A stretch of DNA of 64,000 nucleotides, taken from NCBI GenBank assembly GCA_964351875.1, contig CAYGQC010000001.1:30768-94767 (forward strand). Reading direction: 5' to 3'. The position numbers were made by a program, and so were the translations under genes. The notes below the pieces were generated by a model. That model searched no databases and had not been told where the DNA came from. It saw only the letters and a program-made list of their open reading frames with translations. The DNA is from JANSWO01 sp964351875. Lineage in GTDB: Bacteria > Pseudomonadota > Gammaproteobacteria > Pseudomonadales > Azotimanducaceae. Of the stretch, positions 1 through 8,387 are shown piece after piece (position 1 is the stretch's first letter; each line of letters starts with the position of its first letter).

Positions 1-1
1 G

Positions 2-685
2 AAAGATGAAGCCGGCGCCAACGTCGCCCGAGCGTTCACAGACTCAGCGCCGGTTTTAGAGAAAGGTCTGGCCGAACGTTCCGGGCTCGGCTGGATCGGT
101 AAAAACACGCTCCTGCTTAACGCGGACGCCGGCTCGTTTTTTTTCCTTGGCGAGATCTATACCGACCTGGAACTACCTGTCGATGCACCGACCGAACAGC
201 CGGGCTGCGGCAAATGCTCGGCGTGTATCACCGTGTGCCCGACCCAGGCGTTCGTCGGGCCACAACAACTGGACGCCCGGCGCTGCATCTCGTATCTGAC
301 CATCGAAAACAAAGGCCCGATCCCCGAAGAGTTTCGGGTGGCCATCGGCAATCGGATTTTCGGTTGTGACGACTGCCAGTTGTTTTGCCCCTGGAATCGC
401 TTCGCGCAACCGAGCAGCGAGGCAGACTTCGCGCCGCGCAACGGGCTGCAACAGCCGGATCTTCTGGATCTGTGGAGTTGGGACGAAGAGGCGTTTCTGC
501 ACAAAACCGAGGGCAGCGCGATACGGCGAATCAACTACCACCAATGGCGGCGCAATCTAGCCATTGCGCTGGGCAACGCGCCACCGAGCGAGCACGTATT
601 GGCCGCGTTAACCAATGCGCTAGCCGGCGCATCAGACCTCGTGGTTGAGCACATTCAGTGGGCGATCGAACGCCAGCAAGCCTAG
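2..685 (+). CDS. queG: Epoxyqueuosine reductase QueG, 3' part (5' cut by window edge)
   Basis: QueG reduces epoxyqueuosine to queuosine in the wobble base of tRNAs, using a cobalamin cofactor and two 4Fe-4S clusters; it is cytoplasmic. The frame is open from the first bases of the window, so only the C-terminal 227 residues are present. Two ferredoxin-like cysteine clusters are visible: CGKCSACITVCP, and GCDDCQLFCPWN further on. The upstream stretch ERSGLGWIGKNTLL is typical of the family. E. coli QueG is about 380 residues, so roughly 150 N-terminal residues lie outside. It converges on orn, with 9 bp between the stop codons. Identification is firm; the true start cannot be seen. Confidence 0.95.
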   Translation, partial: KDEAGANVARAFTDSAPVLEKGLAERSGLGWIGKNTLLLNADAGSFFFLGEIYTDLELPVDAPTEQPGCGKCSACITVCPTQAFVGPQQLDARRCISYLTIENKGPIPEEFRVAIGNRIFGCDDCQLFCPWNRFAQPSSEADFAPRNGLQQPDLLDLWSWDEEAFLHKTEGSAIRRINYHQWRRNLAIALGNAPPSEHVLAALTNALAGASDLVVEHIQWAIERQQA

Positions 686-694
686 CGGCGCCTG

Positions 695-1243
695 TTAGTC
701 AGACTTACTGATCAGAAAGTGCTCGCGGTAGTGACGCAGCTCATCGATAGACTCTCGAATATCAGACAGCGCCGTGTGTTCGTTGCGTTTCACGACGCCG
801 CCTGCGACGTCAGGATTCCAGCGCCGCGCCAGTTCTTTCACCGTGCTCACGTCAATGAGTCGATAGTGCAGATAGTCATTGAGCGCGGGCATGTAGCGGC
901 TGAGGAAACGACGGTCCTGCCAGACCGAGTTGCCGCACAACGGCGCTCGGCCTGCCTCCACATACTCACCGATGAAAGCCAGCGTGCGAGCCTCGGCTTC
1001 CGCTGTGGACACCTTCGACGCTCGCACCCTCTCGGTAAGACCCGACGCGCCGTGGTGGGTAGTGTTCCACTCATCCATACCGGCGAGCACGTTATCGCTC
1101 ACATGAATCGCAAGCTCCGGCCCCTCGGCGATCGTCTCGAGATTGGCGTCGGTGACAATCGTGGCAATCTCGATGATGTGATCCGTGGCGGGGATAAGAC
1201 CCGTCATTTCCAGATCAATCCACACCAGTACGTCCTGACTCAA
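695..1243 (-). CDS. orn: Oligoribonuclease Orn
   Basis: Orn is a 3'-5' exoribonuclease that degrades 2–5-mer RNAs and the pGpG dinucleotide formed from c-di-GMP. The 182-residue protein has the normal family length. The first DEDDh exonuclease motif is at the N-terminus (WIDLEMTGL, acidic residues D10 and E12), and a late NEHTALSDI supplies the catalytic His and Asp. It is divergent from the sulfurtransferase gene across about 105 bp. The fimX gene about 10 kb away suggests that c-di-GMP turnover matters in this organism, but no direct link is visible. Confidence 0.96.
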   Translation of the reverse strand: MSQDVLVWIDLEMTGLIPATDHIIEIATIVTDANLETIAEGPELAIHVSDNVLAGMDEWNTTHHGASGLTERVRASKVSTAEAEARTLAFIGEYVEAGRAPLCGNSVWQDRRFLSRYMPALNDYLHYRLIDVSTVKELARRWNPDVAGGVVKRNEHTALSDIRESIDELRHYREHFLISKSD

Positions 1244-1348
1244 GCTACGCTCCCTATTCCTGTCGACTGACCGTCGCGCACTGATTATGGCAAAGACGAG
1301 ACGCTATTCGGCGTTATCATGCGAGCCTGAATACCCAGGGCCTACGCC

Positions 1349-2161
1349 ATGACCGACAAGCTACTCGACGTTGACGCCGCCAAAGCGTTGCTGGCCAATG
1401 ACAGCCGTGACGTCATGTTGATCCAGGTGACGAGTGAGGCGACATATTTACAGGCTCACCTGCCTGGCGCCGTTCTGGTCACCCCCGCGGAGCTCGTCAG
1501 CGGAGAGCCGCCCGCCACCGGCAAACTTCCGTCGCTGACGCGATTGCAGGGACTCTTTCAACGGCTCGGTCACACAAACCGCCGCCACTATCTCGTGGTC
1601 GATGACGAGGGCGGCGGCTGGGCCGGGCGTTTCATCTGGACTCTGGACATCATTGGTCACCAGCAGTGGAGCTACCTTGATGGCGGCATGCATGCCTGGC
1701 ACGCCGCGGGCGAAGCATTCAGCACGGACCCGGTCGAACCGACGCCGCTAGCCAGCCCGCCAGAGATCGACCTCGACTACACACCGCTGGCGAAGTACGA
1801 CGAAATCATCGCCAGGCTCGGCGAAGAAGACCTCGTCATCTGGGACGTTCGCTCATACGAAGAATTCACGGGCGCCCGCCCGGCCGCTGCACGCTCCGGC
1901 CATATCCCCGGCGCCGTGCATCTCGACTGGGAAGCGTTGAAAGATCCAACCCGCGATATGCGGCTCGTGAGCAACCTCGGCGAACTGCTGGGCCGCCATG
2001 GCATAACCGCTGACAAAGAAATCATCACCCACTGCCAGACGCACCACCGCTCCGGGCTGTCTTACCTGGTTGGCCGGCTACTAGGGTTCCCAAGGATTCG
2101 CGCCTACCACGGCTCCTGGTCCGAATGGGGCAACCGCGACGACACGCCGATCGAGCAGTAG
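1349..2161 (+). CDS. Two-domain thiosulfate/3-mercaptopyruvate-type sulfurtransferase (rhodanese)
   Basis: Two tandem rhodanese domains: an inactive N-terminal copy (about residues 5–120) and a catalytic C-terminal copy (about 150–265). The predicted persulfide cysteine is C229 in THCQTHHRSG. Family loops more often read CxTGxxA, so this loop, with His and Arg where small residues are usual, may shift donor preference between thiosulfate and mercaptopyruvate. The 270-residue length fits. The gene lies 5 bp upstream of psd on the same strand, the same order as rhdA–psd in Pseudomonas, so co-transcription is likely. The exact substrate cannot be read from sequence. Confidence 0.9.
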   Translation: MTDKLLDVDAAKALLANDSRDVMLIQVTSEATYLQAHLPGAVLVTPAELVSGEPPATGKLPSLTRLQGLFQRLGHTNRRHYLVVDDEGGGWAGRFIWTLDIIGHQQWSYLDGGMHAWHAAGEAFSTDPVEPTPLASPPEIDLDYTPLAKYDEIIARLGEEDLVIWDVRSYEEFTGARPAAARSGHIPGAVHLDWEALKDPTRDMRLVSNLGELLGRHGITADKEIITHCQTHHRSGLSYLVGRLLGFPRIRAYHGSWSEWGNRDDTPIEQ

Positions 2162-2166
2162 CAGAC

Positions 2167-2994
2167 ATGTCGAAGCCTTTCATCGCGCTGCAGAGGGCGT
2201 TGCCGCAGCACGCGCTATCACGGTTTGGCGGATCGATCGCTGCTAGCGAACGGCGCTGGCTCGCCCAGCCGCTTATCCGTGGGTTCATGCGCGTATACAA
2301 GGTTGATCTCGCGGAAGCCGAACGCGACCAGCCCCAGGACTATCGCTCGTTCAACGATTTCTTCACGAGAAGCCTAAACCCCGATGCTCGGCCGCTCCCC
2401 GAAGACGCGAGCGCCATCGCGTGCCCCGCCGACGGCACCGTCAGCGAAGCCGGACAAATCGAATCGAATCAGTTGCTGCAGGCAAAAGGCTTTCACTATT
2501 CAGCCGATGCGCTGATCGGCGGTGGACCTCTCACCGGCGCATTCGACGGAGGCAGCTTCGCGACCATCTACCTCGCACCGAGCAACTACCACCGGGTGCT
2601 CATGGCGCTCGCTGGGAGGCGCTATGGGTGCGGTGCCATTCGGGGCGAGTTGTAGTCCGTTTATGCGACATGCGCTGGCTAGGTCGAAGCACTGTTCGCG
2701 CGTAACGAACGGCTCGTGTGCGAGTTCGAAGCCGACTTCGGACCGTTTGTGGTTGTACTTGTCGGCGCGCTAATCGTTGCCAGCATCGAGGCCGTGTTCG
2801 ATGCGCCCGAATCACCCTACCGCGAGCAGATCGAAACTGAACACGACGTTCGCTTCGAACGCGGTGACGAGCTGGGGCGGTTTCTGCTGGGCTCGACGGC
2901 AATTGTGCTGTTGCCGAAGGGCGCTGGCGTGATCAGCATCGATACCGACGAAGCGGTGCAGATGGGCCAGTCGATCGGACTGGTTTCTACCTAG
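2167..2994 (+). pseudogene. psd: Phosphatidylserine decarboxylase with two in-frame amber stops
   Basis: Psd makes phosphatidylethanolamine at the inner membrane and self-cleaves at an LGST motif to form its pyruvoyl group. From ATG 2167 the protein matches the family through RSFNDFFTRSL, CPADGTVS and SNYHRVLM. At about 2615–2685 the match collapses: TAG occurs at 2653 where FSVN-type Psds have Phe, a second TAG occurs at 2680, and the codons just before look like a short frame excursion. Downstream, from about 2683, the same frame resumes with LFARNER and the LGST site (2887–2898), ending at TAG 2992. The spacing between conserved blocks is unchanged. It is either a recent pseudogene or a local sequence error; with the bases given, no full-length product can be made. 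Confidence 0.85.
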
Positions 2995-3027
2995 GGAACA
3001 GTGGTGGGTGCGAAACAACCATCGAGA

Positions 3028-3759
3028 CTAGTGCCTGTGTTTGGACGCAGTCTTCGAATTCCTGGAGATGAGTCTTCTTCGCTCCGGGATTTTTACAAGC
3101 AGCTCCAGTTCTTTGTGTGCGCACCGCCCTACCCACATACTTGCTTGGCTTGACGCCTCCAGCAGGTTGAGCGCCACGTTCATGGCAATCTCGTGCGAAC
3201 CCGTGTCGATCTTCCCTAGCTCGCGTAAGGCCCAGCAACACGCTTGCTTCACATGCTGACGATCATCTCTCGAAGCGCGCTCAATCAGAGTAGCGAACGT
3301 CTCGCTGACATCCTCGTCGATCCTTGGCTGCTTCATGCAATGGTTGGCAATGAGCGCCAGCCCGGCACGCCTTGTGTATAGAGCGTCATCTGCTATCCAG
3401 CGTGCTGCAAGATCCGCGACATCGAGAACCTGCTCGGATACTCGCTTGGCGAAATGATCACACACACCCCACGAATCGAGTTCGCTAACCCATTTGCCCA
3501 ATTCATCGGCCGCTTTGTCTGCAAACGGCGCGATGAGTACGGCGAGGATCCGTGCCTCGTGAACGTCGGTACTCCAAAGCTGTTTCGCCAGCAGCTCGTC
3601 TTGTCCCAACCGTCGTGCCAGCTTCCGAAGTTCCGCTGTACTGACGCCGAGAACCTTCCGAACGGGTACGCCGCGTCTGTTCGCTGTCGCGCGCATGCCT
3701 TTAGACGCCAACGACTCCAGTTCGCGGAGCAGGGCCGACAGATTTGTGCGTTCACTCAA
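3028..3759 (-). CDS. AlkD-like DNA alkylation repair protein (HEAT-like repeats)
   Basis: It resembles the DNA alkylation repair family, all-helical HEAT-like-repeat glycosylases that remove alkylated bases. Family features are GVSTAELRKLARRLG near the N-terminus, then STDVHEARILAVLI, and WVSELDSWGVCD in the middle; the rest is helical with paired Trp and Arg residues. The frame is open upstream to a TTG at 3810, but the conserved N-terminus fits the TTG at 3759 better (GAGG 9 nt upstream), giving 243 residues. It is divergent from the DGPF/ECF pair. Both candidate starts are TTG, so the start is uncertain. Confidence 0.82.
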   Translation of the reverse strand: MSERTNLSALLRELESLASKGMRATANRRGVPVRKVLGVSTAELRKLARRLGQDELLAKQLWSTDVHEARILAVLIAPFADKAADELGKWVSELDSWGVCDHFAKRVSEQVLDVADLAARWIADDALYTRRAGLALIANHCMKQPRIDEDVSETFATLIERASRDDRQHVKQACCWALRELGKIDTGSHEIAMNVALNLLEASSQASMWVGRCAHKELELLVKIPERRRLISRNSKTASKHRH

Positions 3760-3858
3760 TTGACACCGCCTCGCGGGGTTGCCTGGGGCTCGGAATCCGA
3801 GGCAACACAACGCGATGATGCCTCTCGAGGGTTTATTTTGAGCTTTTTTTCACGCTAC

Positions 3859-3885
3859 TGTCGAAATCACCGGAGCTCATTCGTT
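3859..3885 (+). promoter_or_regulatory. Candidate ECF42-type promoter for the DGPF–sigma pair
   Basis: TGTCGA at 3859–3864 is followed after exactly 17 nt by CGTT at 3882–3885, about 84 nt before the DGPF start codon. From memory, ECF42 sigma factors recognise a TGTCGA −35 and a CGTC/CGAC-like −10, so this would be an autoregulatory promoter. The match comes from reading alone. Confidence 0.45.
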
Positions 3886-3968
3886 ATTCAATCAAGCGCT
3901 GGTCCGACTGGCGTATTTGGGCTTCGTCATAACGGAGACCGCTACCACAACAAAATGAGAGACCTGTT

Positions 3969-4322
3969 ATGCAGTACGCACTACTGATTCACGAAAGCGA
4001 AAGCCATTGGGACGCCATGAGCGAGGCCGAACAGGGCGAGATCATGGCGGGCTACGGCACCTTCAGCCAACACCTGGCGCAGAGCGGCCAGATTCTCGGC
4101 GGCGAACGGCTACAGCCCAGCGACACCGCAACCACCGTGCGAGTACGCGACGGTAAGGTTGCCCTGACCGACGGGCCATTCACCGAAACCAAGGAGCAGC
4201 TCGGCGGATTTTTCCTCATTGAGGCCAAAGACCTCGACGAGGCAACGGCCATAGCCGCGACGATACCGACCGCGACGTACGGCTGTGTAGAGGTGCGGCC
4301 AATCTGGTTGATGGGTGACTGA
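3969..4322 (+). CDS. YCII-related DGPF-domain protein
   Basis: A 117-residue single-domain ferredoxin-like-fold protein of the YCII/DGPF family. The signature TDGPFTETKEQLGGF lies at about residues 66–80. The biochemical role of the family is not settled. Genes of this type are the standard partner of ECF42 sigma factors, and here the sigma gene starts inside its last codons (8-bp overlap), which suggests translational coupling. GAGAG 7 nt before the ATG is a reasonable ribosome site. It is probably a target and possible partner of the downstream sigma factor. Confidence 0.9.
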   Translation: MQYALLIHESESHWDAMSEAEQGEIMAGYGTFSQHLAQSGQILGGERLQPSDTATTVRVRDGKVALTDGPFTETKEQLGGFFLIEAKDLDEATAIAATIPTATYGCVEVRPIWLMGD

Positions 4323-5565
4323 CGACCTGCAGCAACTGTATCGAAGCCACTTCGGTCAGCTTGTCGCTTCACTCACCCGTTTGACGGGCGATCTGGCGCT
4401 GGCCGAAGACTCGATCCAGGACGCGTTCGTGAAGGCTGCTGGCGAGTGGTCCGACCGGGAGACGCCCGCTCATGCGGTGGCCTGGTTGAGAACCACCGCG
4501 CGCAACGGTGCGATTGACCACATGCGGCGAACCGCCAGCCGGAGCAAACGCTTGCCGGAGGTCGCTTACATGGAAGAAGTCACGAGGCCGCAAACGGATC
4601 TGCACGCGGCCGTGGACGACGAGAAATCGCTGCTGGCCGATGACATGCTGCGCTTGATCTTTACCTGCTGCCACCCTGCCCTGCACATTGAGGCGCGAGT
4701 CGCGCTCTGCCTCAACACCGTGTGCGGTTTGCGAACCGAGGAGATCGCCAGGGCATTCATCGTCACCGATACGACGATGTCGCAACGCCTTTGGCGAGCG
4801 AAACGCAAGATCCGCGACGCCGGCATCGGCTACAAAGTGCCGGATGACGATGAGCTGGCGGGCCGCCTGGATTCGGTCCTCGCCGCGATCTACCTGATAT
4901 TCAACGAAGGCTGGCTGGCGAGCAGTGGTGCTGCCGGGATCCGCGCGGGCCTATGCGAAGAAGCGCTTCGGCTGGCTCGACTACTCACGGTTTTGATGCC
5001 GACGAACAGTGACCCTCGAGCACTGCTCGGCCTGTTGTTATTGCAGCACAGCCGCCGCGACGCGCGCTTCGACGCTGAAGGCCAGCTCGTCTTACTGCGC
5101 GACCAGGAGAGATCGCTTTGGCGCATCGTTGAGATACGCGAAGGCCTGCAGCTAACTCGAAGGGTGTTCCACGAAGGCAACGGAAACACTCGCTACGCTC
5201 TCATGGCGGCCATCGCCTGCATGCATGCCAGCGCTCGTTCAGCCAGCACGACCGACTGGGTTGAGATCGCGACGCTGTACGAGCACCTGATGGAGCTTGA
5301 CCCATCTGCCGTTGTCGCTTTGAACTACGCGGTTGCAATAGGGGAGCGCGATGGCCCCAAATCGGGCTTGCAGCAGGTAAATCAGTTGGCCGAGTCGGCA
5401 ACGATGCAGCGCTACTATCTGTTCCACTCCACAAAAGCAGAATTCCTGCGCCGCCTGGGCGAGAACGCAAAAGCGCGTGCCGCGTATTCAAGGGCGCTTG
5501 AGCTTAGTGAGAACGACGTCGAGAGAGAGTTTCTCACGGGCCGGCTGCACAGCCTTCCGCAGTGA
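4315..5565 (+). CDS. ECF42-type RNA polymerase sigma factor with C-terminal TPR extension
   Basis: 416 residues, about twice a normal ECF sigma factor. Region sigma2 spans about 8–80 (DLALAEDSIQDAFVKA, then VAWLRTTARNGAIDHMRR). Region sigma4 spans about 115–165, with the helix-turn-helix around GLRTEEIARAFIVTDTTMSQ. The remainder is the long C-terminal extension of the ECF42 group, including AIYLIFNEGW, DPRALLGLLLLQHSRR and TPR-like helices. It starts at GTG, overlapping the DGPF gene by 8 bp. No anti-sigma gene is adjacent, as usual for ECF42, where the C-terminal extension is thought to regulate. The signal sensed is unknown. Confidence 0.93.
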   Translation: MTDDLQQLYRSHFGQLVASLTRLTGDLALAEDSIQDAFVKAAGEWSDRETPAHAVAWLRTTARNGAIDHMRRTASRSKRLPEVAYMEEVTRPQTDLHAAVDDEKSLLADDMLRLIFTCCHPALHIEARVALCLNTVCGLRTEEIARAFIVTDTTMSQRLWRAKRKIRDAGIGYKVPDDDELAGRLDSVLAAIYLIFNEGWLASSGAAGIRAGLCEEALRLARLLTVLMPTNSDPRALLGLLLLQHSRRDARFDAEGQLVLLRDQERSLWRIVEIREGLQLTRRVFHEGNGNTRYALMAAIACMHASARSASTTDWVEIATLYEHLMELDPSAVVALNYAVAIGERDGPKSGLQQVNQLAESATMQRYYLFHSTKAEFLRRLGENAKARAAYSRALELSENDVEREFLTGRLHSLPQ

Positions 5566-5619
5566 GAGCCGCTCAAATCGCAATCGCTTCCATCGCCTGA
5601 CACAACCGACCGTTGGAGA

Positions 5620-6507
5620 CTACGCGTGCAGGTTCGCATTGAGACCACCCCAACTAACACCCTTTGACGACACCGCCTCCACGCTTCCCGTCTGACTGTT
5701 TCGTCGAAACAGCAAGCCCGACTGACCCGAGAGTGTTTTCGCCTTCACGACTTCACCACTAGCAAGCTTCACTAGCGTGCCTGCTGTTATATACAAACCC
5801 GCCTCGACGACACATTGGTCTCCGAGTGATATCCCGATTCCCGCATTCGCGCCGAGCAGGCTTCTCTCACCGATCGAGTTCACTTCTTTACCGCCGCCGG
5901 AGAGCGTGCCCATGATGGATGAGCCAGCACCGACGTCCGAACCGGCGCCCACGATGACGCCTGGAGTCACACGGCCCTCGACCATAGCCGCGCCGATCGT
6001 GCCCGCGTTGAAGTTGACAAAGCCTTCGTGCATTACCGTCGTTCCCGGCCACAGATGCGCGCCAAGCCGTACTCGATCAGCGTCCGCAATGCGCACGCCC
6101 TCCGGCACAACGTAGTCGACCATTCGCGGAAACTTATCGATCGAGTGAACCGTCAGATAATGTCCCTCGTCAGCAACAGCCTCACGCAGCTCGTCCAGCC
6201 GTTCGGGCAGCACCGGTCCGGCGGATGTCCACGCGACGTTAGTCAGTAGTCCGAAGATGCCATCGAGATTAATCGAGTTCGGCCGGCGCTGACATTCAGA
6301 CAACAGGTGCAAGCGCAGGTATACGTCTTCGATGCTGCCGGGTGCGTCATCGAGGTCAGCCATTTCAATCTCGATGCTATCGGATTGGGTGAGCCCCACC
6401 TTCTCCGACAAACAGCCACGCTTGCTGGGTTTGTTGGATCGAGGGAACCAGACATCCAGGGTCGTTCCGCTCTTGGCATCTCGGTATCGGTGTCCCCAAC
6501 GCTTCAT
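5620..6507 (-). CDS. dapD: 2,3,4,5-tetrahydropyridine-2,6-dicarboxylate N-succinyltransferase
   Basis: DapD transfers succinyl from succinyl-CoA to tetrahydrodipicolinate in lysine and meso-diaminopimelate synthesis. The C-terminal half is a left-handed beta-helix of hexapeptide repeats: VRIADADRVRLGAHLWPGTT, then HEGFVNFNAGT, and LGANAGIGISLGDQCVVEAG. It ends in LLFRRNSQTG, as in Pseudomonas-type DapD. At 295 residues it lies between the E. coli (274) and Pseudomonas (about 344) lengths. ATG 6507 has GGGAAG about 9 nt upstream. It converges on the ECF gene with 54 bp between. Confidence 0.94.
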   Translation of the reverse strand: MKRWGHRYRDAKSGTTLDVWFPRSNKPSKRGCLSEKVGLTQSDSIEIEMADLDDAPGSIEDVYLRLHLLSECQRRPNSINLDGIFGLLTNVAWTSAGPVLPERLDELREAVADEGHYLTVHSIDKFPRMVDYVVPEGVRIADADRVRLGAHLWPGTTVMHEGFVNFNAGTIGAAMVEGRVTPGVIVGAGSDVGAGSSIMGTLSGGGKEVNSIGERSLLGANAGIGISLGDQCVVEAGLYITAGTLVKLASGEVVKAKTLSGQSGLLFRRNSQTGSVEAVSSKGVSWGGLNANLHA

Positions 6508-6653
6508 AAATCACTTCCCAGAGTTTCGCCGGCGACTATAGCTGACGGTCGCAATCGGAAAAATGCGATAGCTGGTGCAAACTCAGGCTTCGGCGCACTA
6601 TCCAGGGGCTTATCGCTCTTTCCGCGAAGGTAACTGCCCTAACGAGGTGATAC

Positions 6654-7409
6654 ATGTCCTGTTTTCACGCCATTCGATCCGCACTGCTCGTTTTTGGGCT
6701 CATGGTTGCCGGCTGCGGAGGTGGCAGTCACGGCGATCTCGATGCCGACTCGGTGCTCGCACTCGAGATTGGGGTTGTCTCCATTCTGGCATCGCCAAAC
6801 GCCATGTTCCCGATTACGGCCTCTGACGCCCTAATGCAGCGTGTCCAGCAGCACGAAGGGATTCACCGAGACGTCTCAGCGTTCGGGATGATGGGCCGGG
6901 GCCGCATCATCAGCGATGGCCCGGGGCGACTGTTGACCTGCCGCATCTCGGGCCCGGTTAACGCCTCGGTAGAAGTCCGCAACGGCGAGATTGGGCTACG
7001 GGAGGGTGAAATCTATGTTGTCGAGGGCACGCTTCTCACCAACGCAGAAGGCCGAGAATTCTCCTTTCTCGACGGTACCTGGCACGAGGCGGCGGGCAGC
7101 CAACGAGACTCTCACGAGCAAGCCATTATCATTTCGGTAGATTTTTCTGAAGATAAATCGAAGGCGCTCGGTTTATTTGAGAGCGACGTTATGGAGCTAA
7201 CCGAGAAGATCGCGCAGCTCCACGAACGCAGCTCCGTTGGCACCAATGACGTCGACGCGTTGATACAAATACTCGCTGATCTACCTGTCACCCTGAGCAA
7301 TCAAGTGACAGTAAAGCTAGGAGATATCGCCCTGATTCGTAGCGAGCGCACTGATGCAGGTAGCGAAGTGCTGGTATTCAGCTATCAGGGACGACGCTTT
7401 CCGGAGTGA
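6654..7409 (+). CDS. Predicted lipoprotein of unknown function
   Basis: I do not recognise this 251-residue protein. It begins with a clear lipoprotein signal: a basic and hydrophobic N-terminus ending LMVAGC, with C21 as the lipidated residue, followed by a Gly-rich linker GGGSHGD. The mature part is mixed alpha/beta, with several Gly-Glu turns, a run resembling an OB- or beta-sandwich segment (GEIYVVEGTLLTNAEG), and an amphipathic helix near 180–195. No cysteine other than the lipobox and one internal residue is evident. It stands alone between divergent dapD and convergent epmA, so neighbours give no clue. It is probably exported and anchored to an envelope membrane. Confidence 0.7.
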   Translation: MSCFHAIRSALLVFGLMVAGCGGGSHGDLDADSVLALEIGVVSILASPNAMFPITASDALMQRVQQHEGIHRDVSAFGMMGRGRIISDGPGRLLTCRISGPVNASVEVRNGEIGLREGEIYVVEGTLLTNAEGREFSFLDGTWHEAAGSQRDSHEQAIIISVDFSEDKSKALGLFESDVMELTEKIAQLHERSSVGTNDVDALIQILADLPVTLSNQVTVKLGDIALIRSERTDAGSEVLVFSYQGRRFPE

Positions 7410-7543
7410 TCGAAATTTAAAGGTCGAGGAAAGAGAGGTCGGGGAAAATTCTACGGCTCCACCTGCCCCGGCCGACGGAATACCGGCACAGGCAATGGAG
7501 TCCGGTCGACTCGAAAAGACCAGCGGACAAATCATATTGAGTG

Positions 7544-8386
7544 CTACCGCCACCTCGGCAGGACACTCTCGATGGACGTTTGGCCGGCTGCCAACATCAA
7601 CAATCGATCAACCCCAAGCGCAACGCCGGCGCAGTCAGGCAGCCCTGACTTCATCACCGCCAAAAAATCCGCGTCCAACTCTGGCTCGATCAAGCCCTGC
7701 TTGCGCCTCGTTTCGAGATCAACAGCAAAGCGCCCTTCAAGCACCTCGCTGGACGTCTCTTCCCAATAGCCATTCGCGATCTCGACACCGTCGATGACCA
7801 GCTCGAAACGCGCGGCGACCGAGTCATCTTCGGGTCGCAATCTCGCTAGCGCTGCCTGCTCGGCGGGATAGTCGGTGATGAAATGGCGGCCTTTCGGCAA
7901 GCCTGAAACCGCGCGGTCGAATCGCTCGGACTCAGCAATCTCCGCAGGCACATCGACCACAGGGACTTGGCTGACAAGATCGGCGTACGTGTGATGTTCA
8001 TAGGCACCGGCGCCGAGTAGCGCATCGCTCAGCGCTGAGACTTCATCCATCAACAGAGCGTCATCGAAACCCAGCCGATACCACTCGAGCATGGTGAATT
8101 CGGGGTTATGCAGACGGCCGACTTCGTCGGCGCGAAAACACGGGCCGAGGCTATAGAGGCTAGGTGCGCCGTGGGCGAGTAGAATCTTGAGGTAGGCTTC
8201 AGGAGAGGTTTGCAGGAAGCCGCCTCGTGTTGGGAGGCTTTCCAGGGCAACGTCGGTGACCGTCCAGGGGCGGAGTGTGGGAGCGGTCACCTCGAGCACG
8301 CCGCGCTCAGCAAAGAACGCGCGGATCGCAGCCAGCGCCTGCGCTCGTCGCCGCAGGCTGACGACCAGCGGCGAAGACTCGCTCAT
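7544..8386 (-). CDS. epmA: EF-P–(R)-beta-lysine ligase EpmA
   Basis: EpmA (GenX/PoxA) is a truncated class II lysyl-tRNA-synthetase paralogue lacking the anticodon domain; it attaches (R)-beta-lysine to EF-P Lys34. Motif 2 is visible as FRADEVGRLHNPEFTMLEWY (about residues 84–103), and motif 3 as GVALGVDRLLML near the C-terminus. The length of 280 is slightly below the usual 325. It follows efp by 1 bp on the same strand, and epmB is divergent next to efp, so all three core components of the pathway are clustered. Confidence 0.95.
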   Translation of the reverse strand: MSESSPLVVSLRRRAQALAAIRAFFAERGVLEVTAPTLRPWTVTDVALESLPTRGGFLQTSPEAYLKILLAHGAPSLYSLGPCFRADEVGRLHNPEFTMLEWYRLGFDDALLMDEVSALSDALLGAGAYEHHTYADLVSQVPVVDVPAEIAESERFDRAVSGLPKGRHFITDYPAEQAALARLRPEDDSVAARFELVIDGVEIANGYWEETSSEVLEGRFAVDLETRRKQGLIEPELDADFLAVMKSGLPDCAGVALGVDRLLMLAAGQTSIESVLPRWR

Positions 8387-8387
8387 G

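Noticed and set aside
2653..2682. Possible amber recoding (read-through amino acid) in psd
   Set aside because: No recoding signal or suppressor gene is visible, and the flanking codons are also degraded, which points to damage or error rather than programmed read-through.
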